From Flavobacterium sp. Sd200 (GTDB lineage: Bacteria > Bacteroidota > Bacteroidia > Flavobacteriales > Flavobacteriaceae): a stretch of 64,000 nt of DNA. The position numbers and the translations under genes are program-made. This document shows, in pieces, positions 54,443 to 63,216 of this stretch. The stretch covers positions 992,001 through 1,056,000 of the forward strand of contig NZ_WUMN01000001.1 of the NCBI RefSeq assembly GCF_009826935.1, in the 5' to 3' direction. Below the pieces are notes generated by a model, which made no database searches, had not been told where the DNA came from, and was given only the letters and a program-made list of their open reading frames with translations. Each line of letters opens with the position of its first letter. Positions within the stretch are counted from its first letter, which is position 1.

Positions 54443-56536
54443 TTATTTTTTAAAATTTGTTACTCCACCCTGAAGCCATATAAGATATTCTTCAACATCG
54501 GGGGTGTAGCCTACAGGTTCATTAAGGTTTTCTTCAGCACCGTTTACTAAAACATAATATGGCTGCGAATTGGTTTTGTATTTAGATATTTGAAAATCGC
54601 TCCATTTATTGCCAATTGTTTTCACAAACTTGCCTGTCGCTTTAGATTCATATTGTTCGCTTTCAGGAAGATCTATTTTCGAGTCAACATATAAAGAAAC
54701 CAATACAACATCATTTTTAAGTATAGACAATACACGCTCTTCACTCCAAACTTTTTCCTCCATTTTTCGGCAGTTAACACAGGCGTGTCCTGTAAAATCA
54801 ATCAACAATGGTTTGCCTTGTTGTTTAGCGTAAGCAAGTGCTTTATTGTAATCTTCAAAGGCAGCAATTCCATGAGGGCCGCTATGTGCACTTTCCGGCA
54901 AAGCTACAGCTACTGATGCAACGCCGCCGCCTGAACCAAAACCATTAGGACTCTCGCTATAGGTTTGTGATGGAGGAAAGCCACTTATAAGTTTTAGAGG
55001 TGCTCCCCACAAACCGGGAATCAGGTAAACTGTAAAACTTAATATCAAAAGCCCTAAAAGCAGCCTGCCTACCGATATGTAGCCACCCGGTGTATCGTGT
55101 GGCAGTGTTATTTTTCCAAACATATATAAAGCCAATGCTCCAAAAACAGCTATCCATATAGCAAGAAATGTTTCTCTTTCCAACCAATGAAGCTGTAATA
55201 CAAGATCGGCATTACTTAAAAATTTAAAAGCAAGAGCCAGTTCTAAGAAACCAAGAAAAACTTTTACAGTATTAAGCCATCCTCCTGATTTTGGAAGGCT
55301 GTTCATCCATCCCGGGAACATAGCGAAAAGCATGAATGGCAAAGCTAAAGCCAACGAAAAACCAAACATACCAACCACTGGGGCTATACCTCCTTTAGAA
55401 GCAGCTTCTACCAACAATGTACCTACTATTGGGCCTGTACATGAAAAAGAAACTATTGCCAATGCAAGTGCCATGAACAGGATGCCTACTATACCGCCCC
55501 TATCGGCCTGACGGTCTACTTTATTTGCCCACGAATTAGGCAGCATGATTTCGAAAGCCCCAAGGAAAGAACAGGCGAAAACAACAAGCAATACAAAGAA
55601 AACAAGGTTAAATAATACATTGGTAGATAATGCATTAAGCGAGTCGGCACCAAAAATACCGGTTACCAAAGACCCCAGAAGCACATAGATAACTATTATC
55701 GATATACCATAAATAATGGCGTTGCGCACTCCGGCAGCTTTAGACTTGCTTTGTTTAGTAAAAAAACTAACCGTCATTGGTATCATAGGAAATACACAAG
55801 GTGTTAGCAATGCAGCAAAACCAGATAAAAATGCAATAAAGAAAATAGCAAATAAACCTTTCTCTGTTTCTGCTTCTTTCTTTGTTGTCGATTTAGTTGT
55901 CGTTACTTCCTGTTTTTTCTCATTAGAAGATAGTATTACAGTTGTATCTGCTGACACCGTTTGGGTAGTAACTATTGTAGTATCAACAGTAGTTTTCGTT
56001 TCTTTATTGGCATCTGTGGCAGTAACGGTTGTTGTTAAAGGTGCAGCTACAGGTACTATCTTATCAAACTTCTTAACCTCTTTAGAAGTGAGAGTTTTAA
56101 TATTGAATTCAAACAAATTGCTGCCCTGTATACAAACCTCTTTACAAACCTGATAAGCCAATTCGACCTGAACAACTTCATTGGCCGGATTGGTAATCTT
56201 AATGGTTTGCCTAAGCTGGGCATTATGACTCCAAAACGTTTCTGTAACTCCAAAAACATCATTAAAAGCTTTTTCGGTTTTGCTTTCAGCAGCTTTGCCT
56301 ACCGGAGTATAATTGCCTTTACTGTTGTTAAACAGCACTTCCATAGGCAGGGCACCGTTTTCGTCGCTAAACTGAGAATACATATGCCACTCGTTCTCTA
56401 TAGTGGCGTTAAATACAAGTATAAATTCGGTAGCTGATTTCTTTTCTATTTTAGATGTCCACTTTACAGGATCTTTTACCTGAGCCTGAAGGGCTATTGC
56501 AATTAAAAAAAAGAATACCGTTGTAAGTTTTTTCAT
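54443..56536 (-). CDS. dsbD: Thiol:disulfide interchange protein DsbD
   Basis: 697 residues in three parts. The signal peptide ends LQAQ and is followed by the periplasmic alpha domain with the Cys pair in VCKEVCIQG. The eight-helix membrane domain has Cys in LTPCVFPMIP and VSFSCTGPIVG. The C-terminal thioredoxin domain has CVNC at 586-589 (GHACVNCRKMEEKVW). DsbD moves electrons from cytoplasmic thioredoxin to periplasmic partners for disulfide reduction and cytochrome c maturation. Thr/Val-rich linker at about 160-235. The tilS stop lies 3 bp upstream, so the two are probably cotranscribed. Confidence 0.94.
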   Translation of the reverse strand: MKKLTTVFFFLIAIALQAQVKDPVKWTSKIEKKSATEFILVFNATIENEWHMYSQFSDENGALPMEVLFNNSKGNYTPVGKAAESKTEKAFNDVFGVTETFWSHNAQLRQTIKITNPANEVVQVELAYQVCKEVCIQGSNLFEFNIKTLTSKEVKKFDKIVPVAAPLTTTVTATDANKETKTTVDTTIVTTQTVSADTTVILSSNEKKQEVTTTKSTTKKEAETEKGLFAIFFIAFLSGFAALLTPCVFPMIPMTVSFFTKQSKSKAAGVRNAIIYGISIIVIYVLLGSLVTGIFGADSLNALSTNVLFNLVFFVLLVVFACSFLGAFEIMLPNSWANKVDRQADRGGIVGILFMALALAIVSFSCTGPIVGTLLVEAASKGGIAPVVGMFGFSLALALPFMLFAMFPGWMNSLPKSGGWLNTVKVFLGFLELALAFKFLSNADLVLQLHWLERETFLAIWIAVFGALALYMFGKITLPHDTPGGYISVGRLLLGLLILSFTVYLIPGLWGAPLKLISGFPPSQTYSESPNGFGSGGGVASVAVALPESAHSGPHGIAAFEDYNKALAYAKQQGKPLLIDFTGHACVNCRKMEEKVWSEERVLSILKNDVVLVSLYVDSKIDLPESEQYESKATGKFVKTIGNKWSDFQISKYKTNSQPYYVLVNGAEENLNEPVGYTPDVEEYLIWLQGGVTNFKK

Positions 56537-56538
56537 TT

Positions 56539-57846
56539 CTATAAAACTTCTATTTTTAAAATTTGTGTTGTTTTTTCGGTTGCTTTAAATCGGTTATCGG
56601 CACGTTTTCCTATCACCCATATTACCTGATTTTCAGAGCATAAAAGCCATATATTTTCCTTGTCACTCAAAGACATCTTCTCATCTTTAAAGTACTTAGA
56701 AAGCTTCTTTTTTTGGCCATTCATGCCCAAAGGGTAAAAATAATCACCATCCTGCCATTTTCGTATGTTTAATGGATATTTTATTAATTCATTATTAACA
56801 AAAATTACATTTTTTGTGGCATTTTCTAATTTCTCTGCTATTATAAATTTTATAGGCAAAGGTACACTTACTTTTTCCTGCCCTTTACTTATCTCATAAA
56901 CAATACTATTATCCTGAGACAATGGCTCTAAGATCAGCACATTCCTATCTTTTAAAAGCCTGTAATTGGCCGATAAAATGTACTTGCCCGATTGAGCATC
57001 TGCTAAAGCATAAATATCATCCCAGGCAGCAAACCCAAAAGGCGACAACCATTGATATAAATAGGCTGTATAATTAGGCAGGCGTTTTAATTGCTCTATA
57101 TTAAAATGCTTTTGATTATGCTCTTCTGTAACTACCTGTTTGTAAACCAGAACAGCCGCATCCTGAACAAGCGACTGTGCCTGCTGCAGGTTTGTAAGTG
57201 TTTGCAAAAAAGATGCCGCAAAAGACGGGTTAAGTTCTTTTAATATCGGCACTACATCATGCCTTATTTTATTACGTAAATATTTATTCGAAGCATTACT
57301 GCTGTCTTCCCGCCATTGTATGTTGTTTTGTATAGCATAAGCCTCAACATTACTTCGTGTAAAATGCAGTAATGGCCTTACAATCCTGTCGTTTATTTGT
57401 GGTATTCCTGTTAATCCTTCAAGGCCGGTGCCACGTGTAAAATTGATAAGAAATGTCTCAGCAGAATCATCCAAATGATGTGCTGTAAGCAGGTAGTCAA
57501 GTTGGTTTTGATCTAACAGTTCATTAAACCAGGCATAGCGTAGCTGCCTTGCTGCAATTTGAATAGATACTTTAGTATCATCAGCAAAAGCTTTTGTATC
57601 AAAGTGAGTTACAAATATTTTTATATTATTTCCGGTGGCATAATCCCTGATGAACTGTTCGTCGCCATCACTCTCCTCTGCCCTAAGCCCAAAGTTGCAA
57701 TGCGCAATATGAATATCATAACCAAGTTCCTTAAACACATGTGCCAAAACCATGCTGTCTATACCACCGCTAACGGCAAGCAGAAGTTTTTTTCCTGCAA
57801 GGAAGTGTAATTTTTTATTTAAGTGGTCTTTTAATTCGAAAAGCAT
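56539..57846 (-). CDS. tilS: tRNA(Ile)-lysidine synthase TilS
   Basis: ATG at 57846 (MLFELKDHL) is preferred to the TTG at 57852; 435 residues. The PP-loop SGGIDS lies at 26-31, followed by HCNFGLRAEES, LLTAHHLDDSAETFL, RPLLHFTRSNVEAYA and RNKIRHDVVP. The C-terminal domain has GDYFYPLGMNGQKKKLSKYFKDEKM. It converts C34 of the tRNA-Ile CAT anticodon to lysidine with ATP and lysine and is essential. Separated from pabB by 18 bp and from dsbD by 2 bp on the same strand. Confidence 0.95.
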   Translation of the reverse strand: MLFELKDHLNKKLHFLAGKKLLLAVSGGIDSMVLAHVFKELGYDIHIAHCNFGLRAEESDGDEQFIRDYATGNNIKIFVTHFDTKAFADDTKVSIQIAARQLRYAWFNELLDQNQLDYLLTAHHLDDSAETFLINFTRGTGLEGLTGIPQINDRIVRPLLHFTRSNVEAYAIQNNIQWREDSSNASNKYLRNKIRHDVVPILKELNPSFAASFLQTLTNLQQAQSLVQDAAVLVYKQVVTEEHNQKHFNIEQLKRLPNYTAYLYQWLSPFGFAAWDDIYALADAQSGKYILSANYRLLKDRNVLILEPLSQDNSIVYEISKGQEKVSVPLPIKFIIAEKLENATKNVIFVNNELIKYPLNIRKWQDGDYFYPLGMNGQKKKLSKYFKDEKMSLSDKENIWLLCSENQVIWVIGKRADNRFKATEKTTQILKIEVL

Positions 57847-57864
57847 TCCCAAAGGTAAGAATTT

Positions 57865-59163
57865 TTACGACAGATTATTCTCCAGTACTGTACGCATGGC
57901 ATGAGCCTTCAGCAAACACTCTTCATACTCTTTTTCAGGTATTGCCTCAGCCGTTATAGCACTGCCCACCGAGAACGAAACATATCTGTTAGCCTCATTA
58001 TACAAAATACTGCGGATTACCACATTAAAATCAAAGTTGCCATCCGGAGTAAAATAGCCAACTGCTCCGCTATAAAGTCCACGCTTGGTTTCCTCTAACT
58101 CTTCTATAATTTTCATGGCCGATATTTTTGGAGCACCGGTCATACTCCCCATCGGGAAAGTCGTTTTGATAATATCAACAGGAGAGAACTCAGGGATAGC
58201 TTCGGAAATTACGGTAGAAATTAAATGATGTACCTGCTTAAATGCATAGGCTCCGCAAAGTTCTTCAACCCTTACTGATGCTTTTTTAGCAGTATGGGAA
58301 AGGTCGTTGCGCACCAAATCTACGATCATAATGTTCTCAGAACGTTCCTTTTCGTTGTTAAGCAATTCATTTTTAATTGTTTCATCTTCAACGGCATTAT
58401 CACTACGCCTTGCCGTTCCTTTAATAGGCTGTGTGATTACTGTATTTCCCTCCTTTTTCAAATAACGCTCAGGCGACGCACACAAAAGGTACTGTTTATA
58501 GTTTTTAAAATAAACTGCAAAAGGCGGTTCTGAAATATTGTTAAGCTTTGTAAAAGTATTAAGAGGATTGATAAAAGCATCTTCAGCATAAAATTCCATA
58601 CAAAAATTGGCCTCATAAATATCGCCCCTGTAAATGTATTCTAACATTTTTTGGGCTTTATTGAGGTAGTCTTCTTTAGAAATTCTGCTCTTTATAGGGA
58701 ATTGAGAACTTAGATTTGGAAAGTCAGAATTTAAGTTCATAATTTCCTCTATATCCAAATCGATCTCGTCGTCGCACATTGCAAGATATTTTATCTCAAC
58801 GACATCATCTTTGATCAGAAATATTTTTTTTGGCTGAAAAAAGAAAAGATCAGGAAACCCTAAATCATCATGGTTATCAGAGCGCAAAGCCTCTGTATCA
58901 TTTTTAAGATCATAAGAAAGATATCCGAATATCCAGTCTTTTGTAGTTTGCTGATATGTATTGAAATCGTCAAAGGCATTACTGTAATCGGTTTGTATAG
59001 ATGTCAAAGCATCAACAGCTAAAATTGCATCATAACTGCTGTATTTTTGATGGTAATTATTGCTGTCTAAAAAAACTACTTCTCTAAACTGTTGTGCCCA
59101 TTGCAACAACTGCTTTTTAAAAACATCTATATTTTGTACTGCCGGAAAAACTGAAGTTCTCAA
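57865..59163 (-). CDS. pabB: Aminodeoxychorismate synthase component I
   Basis: 432 residues of the chorismate-binding family. PIKGTARR, with Lys in place of the Ala of anthranilate synthase (PIAGT), marks the para-aminobenzoate branch. GSMTGAPKISAM, YSGAVGYFTPDGNFDFNVVIRS and the closing GSAITAEAIPEKEYEECL are also present. With PabA it makes 4-amino-4-deoxychorismate for folate synthesis. No pabA or pabC lies adjacent. First gene of the pabB-tilS-dsbD run. Confidence 0.93.
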   Translation of the reverse strand: MRTSVFPAVQNIDVFKKQLLQWAQQFREVVFLDSNNYHQKYSSYDAILAVDALTSIQTDYSNAFDDFNTYQQTTKDWIFGYLSYDLKNDTEALRSDNHDDLGFPDLFFFQPKKIFLIKDDVVEIKYLAMCDDEIDLDIEEIMNLNSDFPNLSSQFPIKSRISKEDYLNKAQKMLEYIYRGDIYEANFCMEFYAEDAFINPLNTFTKLNNISEPPFAVYFKNYKQYLLCASPERYLKKEGNTVITQPIKGTARRSDNAVEDETIKNELLNNEKERSENIMIVDLVRNDLSHTAKKASVRVEELCGAYAFKQVHHLISTVISEAIPEFSPVDIIKTTFPMGSMTGAPKISAMKIIEELEETKRGLYSGAVGYFTPDGNFDFNVVIRSILYNEANRYVSFSVGSAITAEAIPEKEYEECLLKAHAMRTVLENNLS

Positions 59164-59301
59164 TCAATCTATTTTTGATAGCACAAAAATAACACATTAA
59201 ATTAAGAGATTAAAAAATTGTAGATATCCTGATATCACCACATAAGTAGCAACATAATGTACTGTTAATAACTTAGCAATGCCTATCTTAAAAAATATGC
59301 T

Positions 59302-59309
59302 TAGCTTTG
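59302..59309 (+). promoter_or_regulatory. -7 element of the IPNS-like oxygenase gene
   Basis: TAGCTTTG fits TAnnTTTG and lies 51 bp before the start codon. Confidence 0.5.
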
Positions 59310-59360
59310 TATTAACAAGGCTTTAAGCCAAATTAAGTTATTAACAATTAAACTAATTGT

Positions 59361-60311
59361 ATGCAAAACATTCCCAGCGTGGATCTGCGTGATTTCCTTT
59401 CGGGTAACCCGGAACGCAAGCAAAAATTTGTAAATGAAATCGGAAAAGCATATGAAGAAATAGGCTTTGTGGCACTTAAAGGTCATTTTCTTGACGACAA
59501 TCTTGTAGAGGGCCTTTATGCTGAAGTCAGGAACTTTTTTAACCTTCCTGTAGAAGTTAAAGAACAGTACGAAATTCCGGGCATTGGCGGTCAGCGAGGT
59601 TATGTATCGTTTGGAAAAGAACATGCAAAAGGCCGCAAAGAAGGCGATCTTAAAGAGTTTTGGCACTTTGGCCAGTATCTTGAGGAAGGTTCTAAATATC
59701 TTAGCGAATATCCTGAGAATGTAGAAGTAAAAGAATTGCCTGAGTTTAATAAAGTGGGCGAAGAAGCCTACAAAATGCTTGAAAAAACCGGAATATATGT
59801 TTTGCGTGCGCTGGCATTATATCTAGGGCTTGACGAGTTTTATTTTGATAAATATGTGGCAGAAGGCAACAGCATATTGCGCCCTATACACTACCCTCCT
59901 ATAACCACCGAGCCTGATAATGCAGTGCGTGCCGCTGCGCATGGCGATATAAACCTTATAACGTTGCTTATGGGAGCACAAGGCAAAGGATTGCAGGTTC
60001 AAAACCATAATGGCGAATGGATAGATGCCATTGCTGAGCCGGACGAACTGGTTATTAATGTAGGCGACATGCTAAGCCGCCATACCAACAATAAATTAAA
60101 ATCTACTATACATCAGGTTGTTAACCCTCCAAGAGAGCTTTGGGGAACGTCCCGCTATTCTATTCCGTTCTTTATGCATCCCGTTAGCGAAATGAAACTG
60201 GACTGTCTTGACAACTGTATTGATACCGAACATCCTAAACTTTATGATGATATTACTGCGGGAGAGTTTTTGTATGAAAGGCTGGTTGATTTGGGATTGA
60301 TTAAAAAGTAA
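59361..60311 (+). CDS. Isopenicillin-N-synthase-like 2OG-Fe(II) oxygenase
   Basis: 316 residues. A DIOX_N-type start (PSVDLRDFLSG, EIGFVALKGH) leads to the iron triad His194-x-Asp196 (AAHGDIN) and His251 (STIHQVVNP). Arg265-x-Ser267 (SRYSIPF) is the co-substrate anchor. The family uses 2-oxoglutarate or, in IPNS, none; the substrate is unknown. The GxxExxY cassette begins 8 bp after its stop. Confidence 0.9.
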   Translation: MQNIPSVDLRDFLSGNPERKQKFVNEIGKAYEEIGFVALKGHFLDDNLVEGLYAEVRNFFNLPVEVKEQYEIPGIGGQRGYVSFGKEHAKGRKEGDLKEFWHFGQYLEEGSKYLSEYPENVEVKELPEFNKVGEEAYKMLEKTGIYVLRALALYLGLDEFYFDKYVAEGNSILRPIHYPPITTEPDNAVRAAAHGDINLITLLMGAQGKGLQVQNHNGEWIDAIAEPDELVINVGDMLSRHTNNKLKSTIHQVVNPPRELWGTSRYSIPFFMHPVSEMKLDCLDNCIDTEHPKLYDDITAGEFLYERLVDLGLIKK

Positions 60312-60318
60312 AAGATAT

Positions 60319-60360
60319 GGAACGCGGATACCGCAGATTAGGCGGATTTTTGCAGATTTT
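60319..60360. repeat. Inverted repeat, left arm, flanking the GxxExxY gene
   Basis: 42 bp starting GGAACGCGGATACCGC and containing AGGCGGATTTTT. It is the reverse complement of 60751-60792 at 40 of 42 positions. No coding capacity. Confidence 0.92.
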
Positions 60361-60377
60361 CAATAAATATTACTGTA

Positions 60378-60752
60378 ATGCTTTATAAAGAATTGACATC
60401 TGAGATATTAAAAGCTTTTTACGATGTTTACAATGAACTTGGTTATGGATTTTTGGAAAGGGTATATCAAAATGCTATGTTCTACGAGTTAAAATCAAGA
60501 GGACTTGAAGTTGAGGCACAACGAAAAATTACAGTTTACTACAAAGATTTACCTGTAGGAGATTATTTTGCTGATATAATTGTAAATGATGTTGTAATAC
60601 TTGAACTAAAAGCGTGTGATTACTTAACTGAAGAGTTTGAACATCAAATCATAAATTATCTTAGAAGCACTGATTGTGAAGTCGGTCTTTTATTAAACTT
60701 TGGTAAAAAGCCTGAGTTTATCAGAAAAGTTTTTGAAAATAAGAATAAATAA
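60378..60752 (+). CDS. GxxExxY protein (PD-(D/E)XK nuclease fold)
   Basis: 124 residues. The name-giving motif is Gly24-x-x-Glu27-x-x-Tyr30 (GFLERVY). The nuclease-type core is Asp66 (FADIIVND) with Glu76-Leu-Lys78 (ILELKAC), as in PDDEXK_3. The product is cytoplasmic. The gene lies between 42-bp inverted repeats. I recall the same pairing of GxxExxY genes with CGCGGAT-type repeats in other genomes. Biochemical function not established. Confidence 0.93.
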   Translation: MLYKELTSEILKAFYDVYNELGYGFLERVYQNAMFYELKSRGLEVEAQRKITVYYKDLPVGDYFADIIVNDVVILELKACDYLTEEFEHQIINYLRSTDCEVGLLLNFGKKPEFIRKVFENKNK

Positions 60753-60792
60753 AATCCGCGAAAATCCGCCTAATCTGCGGTATCCGCGTTCC
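60751..60792. repeat. Inverted repeat, right arm, flanking the GxxExxY gene
   Basis: 42 bp ending CGGTATCCGCGTTCC, complementary to 60319-60360. It begins at the stop codon of the gene and ends 11 bp before the SUI1 gene start. Confidence 0.92.
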
Positions 60793-60803
60793 ACCACAAA
60801 AAT

Positions 60804-61154
60804 ATGGCAAAAAAAGTAAACAGTCTTGAAGACCTTGGCGGATTTGTATTTTCCACCAATAAAGATTTTGACCTTAGCAGTAATGATGAGGCACAGGAAA
60901 CCCTGCCTAATAACCAACAAAAACTGGAAGCTCATCTTGACAAAAAAAACCGTGGTGGCAAAGTAGCTACAGTTATAAAAGGTTTTGAAGGAACAGATGA
61001 TGATCTAAAAATTCTCGCCAAACAGCTTAAAACGCTTTGTGGTGTGGGTGGGTCGGCTAAAGATGGAGAGATAATTATACAGGGCAACTTTAGGGATAAG
61101 GTAATGGATTACCTAACTAAAGAAGGCTATAAAGTAAAGCGTGTGGGAGGGTAA
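60804..61154 (+). CDS. Translation initiation factor SUI1/eIF1-like protein (YciH)
   Basis: 116 residues. An unstructured start (about 1-45) is followed by the SUI1 domain: NRGGKVATVIKGFEGTDDDLKILAKQLKTLCGVGGSAKDGEIIIQG. The Lys-rich TLCGVGGSAK loop is the signature. Bacterial members modulate initiation-codon fidelity. Its upstream region now consists of the cassette repeat, so its promoter may lie within or before the cassette. Confidence 0.93.
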   Translation: MAKKVNSLEDLGGFVFSTNKDFDLSSNDEAQETLPNNQQKLEAHLDKKNRGGKVATVIKGFEGTDDDLKILAKQLKTLCGVGGSAKDGEIIIQGNFRDKVMDYLTKEGYKVKRVGG

Positions 61155-61176
61155 AACTTTGCAAATATTTAGCATA

Positions 61177-61210
61177 GAAGGCATTTGCACAACGCAAATG
61201 CTTTCTTTAT
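61177..61210 (+). terminator. Terminator of the SUI1-like gene
   Basis: GCATTTGC/GCAAATGC stem extended by GAAG/CTTTC, then TTTATTTT. Confidence 0.75.
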
Positions 61211-61251
61211 TTTAGCAATAATATTTTTTAAAGAAACACATAATATTCCCC

Positions 61252-62121
61252 ATGGAAATTAAACAGTCTGAACTGATATTAAACCCTGATGGCAGCGTTT
61301 ACCACCTTAACCTTAAACCCGAAAATATTGCCCACGATATTATTTTTGTTGGAGACCAGGATCGCGTGGAAAAAATTACCGCACATTTTGATAGTATAGA
61401 ATTTACTACCCAAAAACGTGAGTTTAAAACCCAGACAGGCATTTATAAAGGTAAAAGATTAACAGTACAGTCTACTGGCATTGGCCCGGACAACATTGAT
61501 ATTGTTATTAACGAACTGGACGCTCTTGTTAATATAGACCTAAAAACAAGGCAACCTAAAAAAGAGTTTACATCGCTTAATATTGTGCGAATTGGCACAT
61601 CAGGATCTTTACAGGCCGATATACCCGTAGACAGTTTTGTAATGTCGCAATACGGACTTGGTCTTGACAACATGCTTCGCTCCTATCTTATAGAGGAAGT
61701 ATCTGAATATGCAATGGAAGAAGCTTTTTTAAACCACACCAAATGGGATATACGCAAAGGAAAACCTTATGTTATAAAATGCAGCGAAAAGCTTGAGAAA
61801 CTTATTGAAACCGATTATATTCACAAAGGTATAACAGCTACTGCCGGAGGGTTTTACGGGCCTCAGGGACGTGTATTAAGATTAGCAATACAGGATGCCG
61901 AATTAAACAACAAAATGGATATTTTTAACTTTAACGGCAAGCGCATTACCAATCTTGAAATGGAAACTGCCGCTATTTATGGCCTTTGTGCTCTGCTTGG
62001 ACACAATGCATTATCCCTTAATGCCATTATAGCCAACCGCGCTACAGGCACTTTTAGTGATGATCCGTATGCTGCAGTAAACAAGCTTATTGAATATACT
62101 CTTGATAAACTTGTGAAATAA
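61252..62121 (+). CDS. Nucleoside phosphorylase (uridine phosphorylase-like)
   Basis: 289 residues of the PNP_UDP_1 family. VGDQDRVEKI is the phosphate loop, STGIGPDNIDIV and RIGTSGSLQADIPVDSFV match the family core, and NLEMETAAIYG is the ribose-binding signature. It cleaves a nucleoside with phosphate to base and ribose-1-phosphate; the base specificity is open. Cytoplasmic, single gene. Confidence 0.92.
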   Translation: MEIKQSELILNPDGSVYHLNLKPENIAHDIIFVGDQDRVEKITAHFDSIEFTTQKREFKTQTGIYKGKRLTVQSTGIGPDNIDIVINELDALVNIDLKTRQPKKEFTSLNIVRIGTSGSLQADIPVDSFVMSQYGLGLDNMLRSYLIEEVSEYAMEEAFLNHTKWDIRKGKPYVIKCSEKLEKLIETDYIHKGITATAGGFYGPQGRVLRLAIQDAELNNKMDIFNFNGKRITNLEMETAAIYGLCALLGHNALSLNAIIANRATGTFSDDPYAAVNKLIEYTLDKLVK

Positions 62122-62144
62122 TATTTCAAAAAAACGCAATAAAT

Positions 62145-62160
62145 TTACGACATATCGTAA
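62145..62160. promoter_or_regulatory. Palindrome upstream of the kinase/regulator pair
   Basis: TTACGA-CATA-TCGTAA, perfect 6-bp arms, 95 bp before the kinase gene and 24 bp after the phosphorylase stop. Possible operator. Confidence 0.4.
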
Positions 62161-62254
62161 TAAAATAGACTCGTATAAATAAGCTCCCTTTTAATTATCA
62201 GCATCTTATAATTAAGGCACCTTTATGGTTTAATAACTGTAAAGGTGTTTTTTT

Positions 62255-63202
62255 ATGAACAAGGAAAAGGAGCAGGATATTTATAAAATACGCAGGTATC
62301 TGATAGTGCTGTTAAGCATATCAGGACAATTCTCTGATGCTCAGAAAAACGAGGATGAAGAGAAAATCCTCATTTCAGAAATATCAAAACAAACCATAGG
62401 CAATGCTAAAAATGAAGGAACGATGATGGATGCCGGTAAGCTTATACTGCTTGTACTAATTTTTGTTTTACTTTATGGAGGATACAGATCCAGAAAGTTT
62501 AAAAACAAAAAGATACTCTTTAAGCAACAACAAATAGATCAGCAAAAAGAACTGCTGCAAAAGCTGTTAAACGAAAAAGAATGGCTGGTGGGCGAAATGC
62601 ACCACCGTGTAAAAAATAATCTGCAAATAGTAATAAGCCTGCTCAATTCGCAATTGGCGTATCTCGAAAATAAAGATGCCTATATGGCAATACAAAACAG
62701 TCAGCACCGCATACATGCCATATCGTTAATTCATCAAAAACTTTATCTGTCAGAAAGCTTAGCAGTTGTAAACATATCGTGGTATATTAACGAGCTGGTT
62801 AATTATCTTAGTGATAATATAGATGTTGAGAGAAAGATTAACTTTGATATAGACACCGACCGTTTTGAATTTGATGTTGAGATTGCTGTACCCTTGGCAC
62901 TTATATTAAATGAAGCCATAAGTAACAGTGTAAAACATGCTTTTAACGGTATAGATAATCCTGAAATAAGAATATCTTTACAAAGGACAAAAAAAGAGTC
63001 GTATGAATTAACTGTTACAGATAATGGCATAGGACTGCCGAATGATTTTGATATTGACAACGTAAACTCATTGGGAATGAATCTTATGACCGGGCTAAGC
63101 ACACAAATTGACGGAACATTTACAGTACAAAATGATAATGGGCTTACTGTTACTGTATTGTTCAGAGGCCTTCAGGAGAATAATAAACTGGTACAACAAT
63201 AA
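62255..63202 (+). CDS. Sensor histidine kinase (HisKA_2), short form without TPR region
   Basis: 315 residues. A signal-like segment (about 12-30), a membrane helix (about 61-77), a coiled coil, then HisKA_2 with HHRVKNN (His116/117) and a HATPase with [19 protein letters not shown] and [10 protein letters not shown]. The kinase half is closely similar to that of the TPR kinase at 4235, but the sensory TPR domain is missing. That suggests a truncated sensor taking its input from another protein. Followed after 14 bp by the response regulator. Confidence 0.9.
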   Translation: MNKEKEQDIYKIRRYLIVLLSISGQFSDAQKNEDEEKILISEISKQTIGNAKNEGTMMDAGKLILLVLIFVLLYGGYRSRKFKNKKILFKQQQIDQQKELLQKLLNEKEWLVGEMHHRVKNNLQIVISLLNSQLAYLENKDAYMAIQNSQHRIHAISLIHQKLYLSESLAVVNISWYINELVNYLSDNIDVERKINFDIDTDRFEFDVEIAVPLALILNEAISNSVKHAFNGIDNPEIRISLQRTKKESYELTVTDNGIGLPNDFDIDNVNSLGMNLMTGLSTQIDGTFTVQNDNGLTVTVLFRGLQENNKLVQQ

Positions 63203-63216
63203 CGAATAGTGTACTG

